Of a DNA stretch of 64,000 bases, positions 44,380 to 53,079 are shown one piece after another. The translations under genes and the position numbers were made by a program. The notes below the pieces were generated by a model, which searched no databases, was not told the origin of the DNA, and saw only the letters and a program-made list of their open reading frames with translations. The DNA is from JAJZRJ01 sp040757055 (GTDB lineage: Bacteria > Desulfobacterota > Desulfobulbia > Desulfobulbales > Desulfurivibrionaceae), in NCBI GenBank assembly GCA_040757055.1, contig JBFLXY010000005.1, positions 1 to 64,000 on the forward strand, in the 5' to 3' direction. Each line of letters begins with the position of its first letter. Position 1 is the first letter of the stretch.

Positions 44380-44955
44380 ATGCGTCGTCTTTTTTTTCCC
44401 GCCCTCCTGTGCGCCGCCATCGCGGTTGCCATCCTGTTGCCGGCCCAGCCGCCTGCCGCCCTGGCCGAACAGGCTCCAGCGGCCAAGAAGAGCAGCGGTC
44501 CGATCCATGTCGAAGCAGACCGCATGGAATCCCTGCAGAACGAAAACGCGGTGGAGTTCACAGGTCGGGTGGTGGCCAGACAGGATTCGCTCGTCATCCA
44601 TTCGGACCGCATGACCGTCTTCTATCTGAGCGAGGAGGAAAAGGCCAGGCTGCCGGCCGGCGACACCCGCAAGATGAAAAAACTCTACGCCACCGGCCAC
44701 GTCGAGCTTCAGAACGAAGGGTGGATCGCCACCAGCGACAACATGGAGTACTTCGAGCAGGAGCGCAAGGTCTTCCTCACCGGCAATGCCAAGGCGTGGC
44801 AGGACAACAACATCGTCACCGGCGAGTCGATCACCCTCTACCTCGACCAGGGCAAGAGCATTGTCGAGCGCAGCCAGAAGAAGGGCGAGCGGGTCAAGGC
44901 CTTCTTCTATCCGGGCAGCGAGGGGGAGAACACAGGAGGGAAGAATGAAAAATGA
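44380..44955 (+). CDS. lptA: LptA, periplasmic lipopolysaccharide-transport bridge protein
   Basis: A 191-residue exported protein: signal peptide to about residue 29, then the OstA-like beta-jellyroll with GPIHVEADRMESLQ, AVEFTGRVVARQ and GWIATSDNMEYF repeats. LptA links LptB2FGC in the inner membrane to LptDE in the outer membrane. The last codons (ENTGGKNEK) run into the left arm of an AT-rich inverted repeat that supplies the stop. A TTG at 44374 could also be the start, since it has better spacing to an AGAGG site. Confidence 0.9.
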   Translation: MRRLFFPALLCAAIAVAILLPAQPPAALAEQAPAAKKSSGPIHVEADRMESLQNENAVEFTGRVVARQDSLVIHSDRMTVFYLSEEEKARLPAGDTRKMKKLYATGHVELQNEGWIATSDNMEYFEQERKVFLTGNAKAWQDNNIVTGESITLYLDQGKSIVERSQKKGERVKAFFYPGSEGENTGGKNEK

Positions 44956-45054
44956 AAAATTGAGGATGAATACCCGAGGCAGTGCCGCCATTGCCGCCAA
45001 TTCCCCGGCGGCCCCGACCGCATGTGCTCATTCTCCATTCTTGATTTTTCATTC
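44943..45054. repeat. AT-armed inverted repeat between lptA and lptB
   Basis: The left arm begins GAATGAAAAATGAAAAATTG (44943) and the right arm, reversed, reads GAATGAAAAATCAAGAATGG (45054 leftward). About 50 bp of GC-rich unique sequence separates them. The lptA stop lies inside the left arm. It looks like one copy of a dispersed intergenic repeat. Confidence 0.6.
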
Positions 45055-45078
45055 TGCAGTGCCTTGCCGGAGGCTCCC

Positions 45079-45801
45079 TTGTCCGTTCTAGAAACCAGGG
45101 AGATCGTCAAGCAGTACAAGCAGCGCCGGGTGGTGGACGGCGTCAGCCTCTCGGTGGAGACCGGCGCAGTGGTGGGGCTGCTTGGCCCCAACGGCGCCGG
45201 CAAGACCACCACCTTCTACACCATTGCCGGCTTTGTCCGGCCCGACGGCGGCAGCGTCTTTTTGGACGGCGAGGAGATCACCCAACTGCCCATCCATGAG
45301 CGGGCATTGAAGGGCCTCTCCTATCTGCCCCAGGAGCCCTCGGTCTTCAAGAAGCTCACCGTGCGGGAGAATGTCAGGATCGTGCTGGAGCCGCTGGGGC
45401 TCCCCAAGGCAGAGATCAGCCGGCGCATCGACCAGCTGCTTGAGGATCTGAAAATCGAGTACCTGGCGGACAATCGGGCCCATTCCCTTTCCGGCGGTGA
45501 GCGGCGGCGGGTGGAGATCATGCGGTCTCTGGCCATGAACCCGCGCTTCATCCTGCTCGACGAACCCTTTGCCGGCATCGATCCGCTCTCGGTGGCCGAT
45601 CTGCAGCAGATCATCCGCGGCCTCAAGGACCGGGGGCTGGGCGTGCTGATCTCCGACCACAACGTCCGCGAAACCCTCACCGTCTGCGATCGCGCCTATA
45701 TCGTCAGCCAGGGCCAGGTGCTCACCAGCGGCACCGCCGAGGAAGTGGTCCGCAGCGAGGCAGCGCGCAAGATGTACCTGGGCGAACACTTCAGCCTGTA
45801 A
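45079..45801 (+). CDS. lptB: LptB, ATPase of the lipopolysaccharide exporter
   Basis: A 240-residue ABC ATPase. Walker A GPNGAGKTT (about 33-41), signature LSGGERRRVEIMRSL, Walker B FILLDEPFAGIDP, and the H-loop in SDHNVRE are complete; the Glu/Pro-rich LptB pattern (YLPQEPSVFKKLT) is also seen. The TTG at 45079 with a GGAGG site 6 bp ahead is a better start than the upstream ATG, which would read through the repeat. Confidence 0.95.
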   Translation: MSVLETREIVKQYKQRRVVDGVSLSVETGAVVGLLGPNGAGKTTTFYTIAGFVRPDGGSVFLDGEEITQLPIHERALKGLSYLPQEPSVFKKLTVRENVRIVLEPLGLPKAEISRRIDQLLEDLKIEYLADNRAHSLSGGERRRVEIMRSLAMNPRFILLDEPFAGIDPLSVADLQQIIRGLKDRGLGVLISDHNVRETLTVCDRAYIVSQGQVLTSGTAEEVVRSEAARKMYLGEHFSL

Positions 45802-45877
45802 TGCCGGAATGGTTGTGCATCGCGGCAGACGCGCGCTATAATGTCCAAAACAGACGGCGGAGACGCACGTAGGTAAC

Positions 45878-47353
45878 ATGGCCCTCGAACTCAAACAGCA
45901 GCTCAAGCTCAGCCAGCAGCTCATCATGACGCCGCAGCTCCAGCAGGCGATCAAGCTGCTCCAGCTCTCCCGGCTTGAGCTGGCCGAGACGATCCAGCAG
46001 GAGATCGAAGAGAATCCGGTGCTGGAAGAGTCCGCCACCGCAACCGACACGGAACAGGAGTTCGCGGCGGATGAGGCCGCCTCCCTCGGCATGGCCGAGG
46101 AGCCTGTGTTGCCCGAGCCGGAACGAACCAGCGAGGTGCAGATGGAAAGCACCTCGTCGCTCCAGGAAATCGACTGGGAAAACTACGCCAACGAATACGA
46201 AAGCGGCTCCTCGGGCGTGAGCCGCCAGCGCGAGGACTCCGACCTGCCCTCCCGCCTCGACATCCTCACCGCCAAACCCAATCTCCAGTCCCACCTCCAG
46301 TGGCAGCTCAACCTTTCCAACATCACCGAGGAGGAGCGCGAAGCGGGCCTCTTCATCATCGGCAACCTGAACCGTGACGGTTTCCTCGAAGCGACCCTGG
46401 AGGATATTGTCCGCGAGACCGGCTGTTCCGAAGAGACGGCCCGCCACATGATCGCCGTGACCCAGGAGATGGACCCGCCCGGAGTCGGCGCCCGCGACAT
46501 CAGGGAGTGCCTGCTGCTGCAGCTCGCCCGCCTGGGCCTGGCTGATTCCCTGGCCGCCCATCTCGTCCGCGATCATCTCCACCTGCTGGAGACCAAGAAC
46601 TACCAGGCCATGGCCCGCGCCACCGGCCGGCCGGTGGACGAAGTCACCAACGCGGTGCGGGTGATCGTCAACCTCGATCCCCATCCGGGCCGCATCTATT
46701 CCGACGAGGAACCGCAGTACATCGTGCCCGATGTCTACGTCTACAAGCTGGGCAACGAGTACGTCATCATGCTCAACGACGAGGGGCTGCCGCGGCTCAA
46801 GATCAGCAACTACTACAGGGAGATACTCAAAAAGGATTCCGCCGCGCCCAGCACCACCAAGGACTATGTGCAGGACAAGCTGCGCTCCGCCATGTGGCTG
46901 ATCAAGTCGATCCAGCAGCGCCAGCGCACCATCTACCGGGTGGTGGAGAGTATCCTCAAGTTCCAGCGGGAGTTCTTTGAAAAGGGCGTGGCCCACCTGC
47001 GGCCCATGGTCCTCCGCGACGTGGCCGAGGACCTGAGCATGCACGAGTCCACCATCAGCCGGGTCACCAGCAACAAATATGTCCACACCCCCCAGGGCAT
47101 CTTCGAGCTGAAATACTTCTTCAACTCGGCCATCTCCACCCATGGCGGCGAATCCCTCGCCTCGGAGAGCATCAAGCAACGGATCAAGTCCATCGTCCAG
47201 AACGAGAACCCGGAGAAACCCTTAAGCGACAGCACCATTGCCGAGATCTTCGCCAGGGAGTCCATCCAGCTCGCCCGGCGCACCGTGGCCAAATACCGGG
47301 AGCAGATGGGCATCCTGCCCTCCAAGCTCCGTAAACGCCCCAGGATGGCATAA
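45878..47353 (+). CDS. rpoN: RNA polymerase sigma-54 factor
   Basis: A 491-residue sigma factor for -24/-12 promoters. Region I is Gln/Leu-rich (LKQQLKLSQQLIMTPQLQQAIKLLQLS, residues about 5-31), region II is acidic, the core-binding domain spans about 130-330, and the HTH and RpoN box ARRTVAKYRE are near the C-terminus. It requires enhancer-binding ATPases. Position after lptB is the widely conserved order; hpf, usual between rpoN and ptsN, is absent here. Confidence 0.97.
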   Translation: MALELKQQLKLSQQLIMTPQLQQAIKLLQLSRLELAETIQQEIEENPVLEESATATDTEQEFAADEAASLGMAEEPVLPEPERTSEVQMESTSSLQEIDWENYANEYESGSSGVSRQREDSDLPSRLDILTAKPNLQSHLQWQLNLSNITEEEREAGLFIIGNLNRDGFLEATLEDIVRETGCSEETARHMIAVTQEMDPPGVGARDIRECLLLQLARLGLADSLAAHLVRDHLHLLETKNYQAMARATGRPVDEVTNAVRVIVNLDPHPGRIYSDEEPQYIVPDVYVYKLGNEYVIMLNDEGLPRLKISNYYREILKKDSAAPSTTKDYVQDKLRSAMWLIKSIQQRQRTIYRVVESILKFQREFFEKGVAHLRPMVLRDVAEDLSMHESTISRVTSNKYVHTPQGIFELKYFFNSAISTHGGESLASESIKQRIKSIVQNENPEKPLSDSTIAEIFARESIQLARRTVAKYREQMGILPSKLRKRPRMA

Positions 47354-47356
47354 CCC

Positions 47357-47809
47357 ATGGGCATTGTCAGCCAGATCCCGGCATCGATGATTCTGCCGGC
47401 CATGCAGGCGGCCTCGAAAAAAGAGGCGCTCAAGGAACTGGCCGCAGCGGTGCATGCTGCCCGGCCGGAACTCGACACCGAGGCGTTGTACGCCATTCTG
47501 CAGGAACGCGAGGCCCTCGGCTCCACCGGCATCGGTGACGCCATCGCTCTGCCCCACGGCAAGATCAGGGGGCTGACCGAGATCGTCGCCTGTTTCGGCC
47601 GCAGCCGGCAGGGCATCCCCTTCGATGCCCTGGACGGCAAGCCGGCCCACCTCTTTTTCCTGCTGCTGGCGCCGGAAACGGCGGCAGCCCCCTACCTGAG
47701 CGCACTTGCCGAACTCTCCCGCTTTCTCAAGAACAGCCAGACCAGAAACCGGCTCATGCAGGCCAAGGGGGGCGAGGAACTGCTGGCGATTCTGGCCGAG
47801 GCGGGCTGA
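47357..47809 (+). CDS. ptsN: Nitrogen-PTS EIIA-like protein
   Basis: A 150-residue EIIA domain of the fructose/nitrogen phosphotransferase type. The phosphorylatable His lies in GDAIALPHGKI (about residue 66), preceded by LQEREALGSTGIG. It would take part in nitrogen or potassium regulation rather than sugar uptake. The start is 3 bp after the rpoN stop, so translation is coupled. No PTS EI or HPr is seen in the window. Confidence 0.9.
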   Translation: MGIVSQIPASMILPAMQAASKKEALKELAAAVHAARPELDTEALYAILQEREALGSTGIGDAIALPHGKIRGLTEIVACFGRSRQGIPFDALDGKPAHLFFLLLAPETAAAPYLSALAELSRFLKNSQTRNRLMQAKGGEELLAILAEAG

Positions 47810-47815
47810 GATGGG

Positions 47816-47908
47816 CAGGAATCAGAAGCCAGAATGCAGTAGCCAGAAAAAAATATCCTGGAACCGTATCTCTTCCTTCCGACCTCTGAATTCTGACGCC
47901 TGACTTCT
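47816..47908 (+). repeat. Short non-coding copy of the four-helix-bundle cassette ends
   Basis: The head at 47816-47836 matches 19 of 21 bases of the head of the decayed cassette at 58823-58843 (opposite strand). The tail at 47885-47908 matches 21 of 24 bases of its tail. Only 48 bp lie between, with no open frame. It reads as a deletion derivative of that cassette and occupies the place where the rapZ ribosome site would be. Confidence 0.65.
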
Positions 47909-47913
47909 TCCCA

Positions 47914-48282
47914 ATGACCCTCTCCCTCTTTTCCTTCGGCCACAAGCATGGCCCGCCCACCGGCGCCGACCTGGTCATTGACGCGCGCCTCTTGCCCAAC
48001 CCTTACTGGGTCGCGGAGCTCAAGCCGTTCCCCGGCACCGAACCCCGGATCGCGGCCTATGTGCTCGACAACGAAACCGGCAGGGAATTTCTCAATCAAC
48101 TGCTCCCCTTTCTGCGCTTCTGCATCACCACAGCGCAACAAACCGGCAGGGAAGCCCTCACCATCGCCGTCGGCTGCACCGGCGGCCGCCACCGCTCAGT
48201 GGCGGTGGTGGAAGAGCTGGGCCGACGGCTGGCCGGCCTGGCGCCAATGGCCATCAGCCATCGCGATCTGCATCGGGAATAA
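47914..48282 (+). CDS. Free-standing RapZ C-terminal domain protein
   Basis: A 122-residue protein matching only the C-terminal half of RapZ: SFGHKHGPPTGADLVIDARLLPNP, the conserved AVGCTGGRHRSVAVVEEL and the terminal HRDL. In RapZ this half binds RNA and glucosamine-6-phosphate. The N-terminal P-loop ATPase half is absent. The ATG at 47914 has no ribosome site, because a repeat element abuts it, so translation may be weak or depend on upstream genes. Order rpoN-ptsN-rapZ is kept. Confidence 0.85.
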   Translation: MTLSLFSFGHKHGPPTGADLVIDARLLPNPYWVAELKPFPGTEPRIAAYVLDNETGREFLNQLLPFLRFCITTAQQTGREALTIAVGCTGGRHRSVAVVEELGRRLAGLAPMAISHRDLHRE

Positions 48283-48305
48283 CCCTGCTCCTCCCCACGA
48301 AAAAA

Positions 48306-48340
48306 CCCGGCCCTGATTGCTCAGGCGCCGGGCTTTGCTT
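48306..48340. terminator. Bidirectional terminator between rapZ-C and the porin
   Basis: Stem CCCGGC..CTGA / TCAG..GCCGGG, with T-rich sequence on the right (CTTTGCTTTT) and five A on the left. It serves both convergent genes. Confidence 0.8.
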
Positions 48341-48366
48341 TTCCGGGTTGTTTTGCCGGGGTGGCG

Positions 48367-49746
48367 CTAGAAGCTCAACTGCCCCCGCACGGCGCCCAGC
48401 CAGACTGTGCCGTAATCGCCATCGCCCCCGGCGTTGGTCATGACCTGCAGATCCGGGGTTATGGCCAGATAGTCGTTTACGGTGTAGCGGTAATACAGTT
48501 CCAGGTGGCCTTCGTCATCGGGATTGATGCCATTGTCTCTTCTGTCCGTCTCGTAGTCATCCGAGAGCATGGCCATGCCATAGGCCAGACCGATCTCGTC
48601 CTTTTCCCGGCCCCAGAGAGAGCCGGCCAGGGCGAGCCCGGCACTCCAGGCCACGTCAAAATCATAGATATCCTCGTCCTGGTAGCCGGCACGGACAAAG
48701 GCCGTCACCGCCTGGCTGAGCTGCTGATCAAAACTGATACCCGCGCCCCAGCCGGCATAAGTGGCATCGCCATCGTCAATGATCTTCGAGTGATCGGTCT
48801 GGTTGGTCCAGCCATAGAAGCGGTAGTTGCCCTTCAGGTCCCCGACGGCCGGCTTGAACGCCACCTCGGCCATGTAGAAGCTGTTGTCGCCCAAATCCTC
48901 CCAGTCGCCATCGCCCGACTGCCAGGCCACGCTCAGGTCGAGCAGTTCGCTGGGACTTACGGTCAGCCGCGCCCCTGCGCTGTTGGACGGGAACTCCACG
49001 GCAACACTGTTGACGAAGCCGTTGGCGAGAAATTGGGTGGTTTCATCATTGGCTGCCGCGTTGCCATCGAAGTATTTGGTTAGGTCGAGTTTGCCCACGG
49101 TCAGGGTCAGGGCATCCTCCAGGAAGCGGTGCTCGTACCATGCCTCGGTGAATTCCAACCGGGCGCTGGAATCACCGGCATCGCCGTTCACCCCCCAGAA
49201 CGAGGTGAGTTCATCCCCTTCGATGCCGTTTCCCTCGCCCCCTTCGATATGCAGGAAGGCCAATCCGTTCTCGGCGACGGGGGCGGAAAGCTCCAGATCG
49301 GCGGAATAGCTGCCGTCGGTGACGTCGCCATCCACGGCCCGGTCGTTGCCCGAGGTGCCCTGGGCGATCATGGTGACTCCGCCTGCAAGATGCAACCCGC
49401 CAACGGCTTGCGCCACGGCCTCGGCGGCAGGAGTCAGCGATTTGTCTGCCGGGACGGCCTGCCCCTGTTGCTGCTTGGCCAGTTCGTCAATTTTCGCCTC
49501 CTGCTGCCGCAGCTTTTCCGCCAGACCGGGAGTCGCCGCAAGTTCGCCCATCACCTCCGCATATTCCGCCTTGGTGATGATGCCTTTCTGCAGCAGCAGT
49601 TTCATGATCACCTCGGCCTCGCCGGCCTGGGCCGGTGAGGCCAGCGACAAAACGCCGACGGCCGTCCCCAGCAGCAGATGCCGCGGCAGGCCGCCAAAAA
49701 CCTTGCGAAGTGATACCGCTTCTTCTCTTTTTCGCACACTGTTCAT
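48367..49746 (-). CDS. Outer-membrane porin with N-terminal coiled coil
   Basis: A 459-residue exported protein: signal to about residue 42 (ends SPAQAG), a helical segment (EAEVIMKLLLQKGIITKAEYAEVMGEL) and a coiled coil (AEKLRQQEAKIDELAKQQQ), then a beta-barrel of alternating residues ending in F, the usual barrel terminus. The acidic, Gly/Asp-rich strands resemble OprB-like or phosphate-selective porins. It probably anchors to peptidoglycan through the helix part. The start at 49746 has a GGAGG site; the earlier ATG does not. Confidence 0.8.
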   Translation of the reverse strand: MNSVRKREEAVSLRKVFGGLPRHLLLGTAVGVLSLASPAQAGEAEVIMKLLLQKGIITKAEYAEVMGELAATPGLAEKLRQQEAKIDELAKQQQGQAVPADKSLTPAAEAVAQAVGGLHLAGGVTMIAQGTSGNDRAVDGDVTDGSYSADLELSAPVAENGLAFLHIEGGEGNGIEGDELTSFWGVNGDAGDSSARLEFTEAWYEHRFLEDALTLTVGKLDLTKYFDGNAAANDETTQFLANGFVNSVAVEFPSNSAGARLTVSPSELLDLSVAWQSGDGDWEDLGDNSFYMAEVAFKPAVGDLKGNYRFYGWTNQTDHSKIIDDGDATYAGWGAGISFDQQLSQAVTAFVRAGYQDEDIYDFDVAWSAGLALAGSLWGREKDEIGLAYGMAMLSDDYETDRRDNGINPDDEGHLELYYRYTVNDYLAITPDLQVMTNAGGDGDYGTVWLGAVRGQLSF

Positions 49747-49912
49747 CCTCTTCTCCTCCTTCTTCATTCGCGTGGTGTTCGATAACCCGGATCAATGCTT
49801 GTGCGGATATTGCCCCTTATACCAGAAGGCGAGTTAAGAAGTAAATATTTTATTAGTCGCTATTAACTTATAGGGCGTTTCTTCTGGTTCCCGTGGGAAA
49901 CAGGCGGGACAA

Positions 49913-50953
49913 TCAGGAACGACGACTGCGGCACAGGAGCAGGCCGGTCAGGCCGGCCAGGGCCAGGGTGAGCAGCCCGCCCACGATCCCGGCGGTACTG
50001 GTCCCGGCATCCACTGCCGGCCAGGCCGCCTCCGGAGCAGGGGCTCCCGCTTCCGGTTCCGCGGCCGCTGGGAAGGAATAGTCGGGCAGAAAGGCAAAAC
50101 GCTCCTGAAGCAGCGCGAGACGACCACTGACGCCCTCTTCTTGCGCCGGGCCAACCGGCAGTTCTTCATGCCCTGTCACGCCGGCAATGGACCACTCCAG
50201 CCCGTCCGGTCGGGTGGAGGCAAACCAGGAAAGAGCGCCGCCCACCAGCACGGCGGCTACCAGTAGCGCCCCCAGAAGCCGGCGAAAGGCGGGATGGCCC
50301 GGTCTGCCGCCGACCTCGGCCCGCAGCAGGCTCGGGTCGGCCTGGCGTACAAAATTGACCACCGCCGCGGTGACCAACCCTTCCCCCAGGCCGATGGCCA
50401 GATGGATGGGCAGCATGAGCAGAGTGAAATTCGGCAGCGGCAGCGCGGAGATGCCCGAAGCCACCGTCTGCATAACCACGGCCAAGGCGCCCAGTTGCAA
50501 GCCAACCACGGCGGCCGCCAGCGAGGCGAGAATGATGCGGCCGGGCGAGGGATTCGGGCCGGCCAGCGGCCGGTAGAGGAAAGGATAGGCGACGAAGCAG
50601 GGGAAAAAACCCAGGTTGAAGATGTTGGCGCCCAGGGCGAGCAGGCCGCCATCGGCAAAAAAGAGGGCCTGGATCGTCAGCACCGAGGCAATGGTCAGAA
50701 AGGCGGCATGGGGACCGAGAAGGACGGCGAGCAGCAGGCCGCCGCCCAGGTGGCCGCTCGATCCGGTGGCCGGGATGGTGAAATTGATCATCTGGGCGGT
50801 GAAGACAAAGGCCCCCAGCACCCCCATGAGTGGCACCCGCCCGTCATCGCCCGCCAGTCGGACCTTGCGGGAACAATGAGCGATGGTGGCGGCAGTGGCA
50901 GCCCACATGGTCCCGCCAACCGCCGGCGACAGCAACGCATCTGCCATGTGCAT
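49913..50953 (-). CDS. nikM: NikM-type substrate-binding membrane subunit of a nickel ECF transporter (with NikN-like tail)
   Basis: A 346-residue protein. The start MHMADALLSPAVGG is the CbiM/NikM metal-binding N-terminus, where residues 1-2 coordinate the metal. Seven hydrophobic spans follow to about 200. The C-terminal part holds a NikN-like region with RPDGLEWSIAGV (PDGLE domain, about 247-258) and a final transmembrane helix. It captures Ni2+ for NikQ and NikO. It is divergent from nikR, with a NikR-like operator in front. Confidence 0.92.
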   Translation of the reverse strand: MHMADALLSPAVGGTMWAATAATIAHCSRKVRLAGDDGRVPLMGVLGAFVFTAQMINFTIPATGSSGHLGGGLLLAVLLGPHAAFLTIASVLTIQALFFADGGLLALGANIFNLGFFPCFVAYPFLYRPLAGPNPSPGRIILASLAAAVVGLQLGALAVVMQTVASGISALPLPNFTLLMLPIHLAIGLGEGLVTAAVVNFVRQADPSLLRAEVGGRPGHPAFRRLLGALLVAAVLVGGALSWFASTRPDGLEWSIAGVTGHEELPVGPAQEEGVSGRLALLQERFAFLPDYSFPAAAEPEAGAPAPEAAWPAVDAGTSTAGIVGGLLTLALAGLTGLLLCRSRRS

Positions 50954-50971
50954 GAGACACCCTCCTTGCGC

Positions 50972-50999
50972 GTGTTACGTTTTTGTGGTTAAGTCGCAC
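50972..50999 (-). promoter_or_regulatory. NikR-like operator upstream of nikM
   Basis: Half-sites GTGTTAC (50972-50978) and GTCGCAC (50993-50999) are separated by 14 bp. The known deltaproteobacterial NikR sites have the form GTGTTAC-N13/14-GTAACAC; one half is perfect and the other matches at 5 of 7 bases. Confidence 0.65.
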
Positions 51000-51019
51000 C
51001 TTACGCACCAGAACAACTC

Positions 51020-51046
51020 GTGTCAATATTTTTTGTTTCGTAACAC
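51020..51046 (+). promoter_or_regulatory. NikR-like operator upstream of nikR
   Basis: Half-sites GTGTCAA (51020-51026) and GTAACAC (51040-51046) separated by 13 bp, 14 bp before the nikR start. One half is perfect, the other 5 of 7. Autoregulation is implied. Confidence 0.65.
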
Positions 51047-51059
51047 AGGGGGATCTGCC

Positions 51060-51479
51060 ATGACCGAACTGACCCGCTTCGGCATCTCCATGGACCAGCG
51101 GCTGCTGGAACAGTTCGATGAACTCATCGGCCGCAAGGGCTACCGGAACCGTTCCGAGGCGATCCGCGACCTGATCCGCAACGCCCTGGTTGAGGATCAG
51201 TGGGCCAAAGGGGACGAAGAGGCCGTGGGCACCGTCACCCTGGTCTACGACCACCACACCCGGGACCTGGCCGACAAGCTCACCGAGCAGCAGCACGACC
51301 ACCACGACCTGATCATCTCGGCCCTGCACGCCCACCTCGACCACCACAACTGCCTGGAGGTGGTGGTGGTCAAGGGCCGGGCCGACCAGGTACGCCACAT
51401 GGCCGACAGCCTCATCGGCACCAAAGGGGTCAAGCACGGCAAGCTGGTCACCACCACCACCGGCCGCACCCTGGTCTGA
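51060..51479 (+). CDS. nikR: NikR, nickel-responsive repressor
   Basis: A 139-residue regulator. Ribbon-helix-helix N-terminus (TRFGISMDQRLLEQFDELIG, residues about 4-23, then RSEAIRDLIRNALV), and a C-terminal ACT-type nickel domain with VYDHHTRDL, SALHAHLDHHNCLEVVVV. The His/Cys ligands match E. coli H76, H87, H89 and C95. The start at 51060 has an AGGGGGA site. It leads nikQ and nikO, with a 2-bp gap to nikQ. Confidence 0.95.
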   Translation: MTELTRFGISMDQRLLEQFDELIGRKGYRNRSEAIRDLIRNALVEDQWAKGDEEAVGTVTLVYDHHTRDLADKLTEQQHDHHDLIISALHAHLDHHNCLEVVVVKGRADQVRHMADSLIGTKGVKHGKLVTTTTGRTLV

Positions 51480-51481
51480 CC

Positions 51482-52288
51482 ATGGCGGACATCACCACCG
51501 CGCTCCTCGATCTGGGCCGGCTCGACCGGCTGGCCTACCGTGACACCCCCATGCACCGGCTCGACCCGCGCGCCAAGCTCCTGACCACCCTGATCTTTCT
51601 CGTCTGCGTGGTGAGCTTCGACCGCTACGCCGTGGCCGGACTGCTCCCTTTTCTGCTCTTCCCCGTGGTGGTTATTGCCCTGGCCGGATTGCCTGCCGGA
51701 TTCCTGCTCAAAAAGGTGCTGATGGTGGCACCGCTGGCCCTGCTGGTGGGCGCCGCCAATCCCTGGTTCGATCCTGACCCGCTGCTGCGCCTGGGCAGGC
51801 TCACCTTCTCCGCCGGCTGGGTGAGCTACCTCTCGATCCTGCTGCGTTTTGTCCTCACCGTCACCGCGGCGCTGGCCCTCATCGCCACCACCGGCTTCCA
51901 CGGCGTCTGCGTGGCGCTGCGGCGCATCGGCGTTCCGGCCGTCATGACCGTCCAGTTGCTGCTCGCCTACCGCTACCTCTTCGTGCTGGCCAGCGAAGGA
52001 GCACGCATGGTGCGGGCCCGGTCGCTCCGCTCCTTCCAACGGCGCGGCGAGGGACTCACCGCCTATGGCTCGCTGGTGGGACACCTGCTGCTGCGAACGG
52101 TGGAGCGTGCCCAGCGCATCCACCGCGCCATGCTGGCCCGCGGTTTTGCCGGCGAACTGCACAGCCCCGCTCCGCTCCGCTTCCGCACCAAAGACACCCT
52201 TTTTCTCTTCGGCTGGGCCATCGCCTTCCTTTTTTTCCGCCTGATCAACCTGCCCCAGTGGCTCGGCCGCCTCGTCACCGCCGGCTGA
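51482..52288 (+). CDS. nikQ: NikQ/CbiQ, ECF transporter transmembrane subunit
   Basis: A 268-residue integral membrane protein. The opening DTPMHRLDPRAKLLTTLIFLV and the coupling-helix motif AMLARGFAGEL (an ARG signature near 218) belong to the T component that joins the substrate-binding subunit to the ATPase. Five hydrophobic spans are visible. It is co-directional with nikR and nikO. Confidence 0.9.
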   Translation: MADITTALLDLGRLDRLAYRDTPMHRLDPRAKLLTTLIFLVCVVSFDRYAVAGLLPFLLFPVVVIALAGLPAGFLLKKVLMVAPLALLVGAANPWFDPDPLLRLGRLTFSAGWVSYLSILLRFVLTVTAALALIATTGFHGVCVALRRIGVPAVMTVQLLLAYRYLFVLASEGARMVRARSLRSFQRRGEGLTAYGSLVGHLLLRTVERAQRIHRAMLARGFAGELHSPAPLRFRTKDTLFLFGWAIAFLFFRLINLPQWLGRLVTAG

Positions 52289-52316
52289 ACACGCCGCCCA
52301 CCACAGGAATCGTTAC

Positions 52317-53066
52317 ATGAGCCATCACCTCGTCGAGCTGAACGACCTGAGCTACACCTACCCCGACACCACCCAGGCCCTGCATTCGGTGAGTTTCCGC
52401 ATCACCCACGGCGAGTCAGTGGCCCTGGTGGGTGCCAACGGCGCCGGCAAATCCACCCTGCTTCTCCATCTGAACGGTGTGCTGCTGCCGCAATCGGGCT
52501 CGGTGCGCATCGGCGAAACCCCGGTCACCCGCACCACCCTGCCGGAGATCCGTCGCAGCGTCGGCATGGTCTTCCAGGACCCCGACGACCAGCTCTTCAT
52601 GCCCACGGTTTTTGAGGATGTCGCCTTTGGCCCGCTGAATCTTGGATTGCCGCCCGAGGAGGTGGAACGGCGGGTGGACGATGCCCTGGCCCGAGTGGGC
52701 GCCGGGGGATTGCGGCAGCGGCCGCCGCATCACCTTTCCGGCGGCGAGAAGCGCAACGTTGCCATCGCCGCGGTGCTGGCCATGCGGCCCGACGTGCTGG
52801 TCATGGACGAGCCCAGCACCAGCCTCGACCCGCTGGCCCGCCGGCGGCTCATCGGACTGCTCAACTCCTTCGAGCACACCAAGATCATCGCCACCCACGA
52901 CCTCGACCTAGTGCTGGACGCCTGCCAGCGCACCATCGTCATGCACCAGGGCCGCCTCATGGCCGATGGTCCGACCAGGGAAATCTTCCAGGATGAGAAC
53001 TTGCTGCACCGCAGCCAGCTGGAAAAGCCGCTGCGCCTCCAGGCCTGCCCGGTGTGTCGCGGTTAA
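52317..53066 (+). CDS. nikO: NikO/CbiO, ECF transporter ATPase
   Basis: A 249-residue ABC ATPase. Walker A GANGAGKSTLL (about 38-48), signature HLSGGEKRNVAIAAVL, Walker B VLVMDEPSTSLDP and the switch His in IIATHDLDL are complete. The C-terminal RPVCRG-like Cys pair (CPVC) is unusual for the family but not conserved as a motif. It drives nickel uptake with NikM and NikQ. Confidence 0.93.
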   Translation: MSHHLVELNDLSYTYPDTTQALHSVSFRITHGESVALVGANGAGKSTLLLHLNGVLLPQSGSVRIGETPVTRTTLPEIRRSVGMVFQDPDDQLFMPTVFEDVAFGPLNLGLPPEEVERRVDDALARVGAGGLRQRPPHHLSGGEKRNVAIAAVLAMRPDVLVMDEPSTSLDPLARRRLIGLLNSFEHTKIIATHDLDLVLDACQRTIVMHQGRLMADGPTREIFQDENLLHRSQLEKPLRLQACPVCRG

Positions 53067-53079
53067 CGCCCAGCCATTA

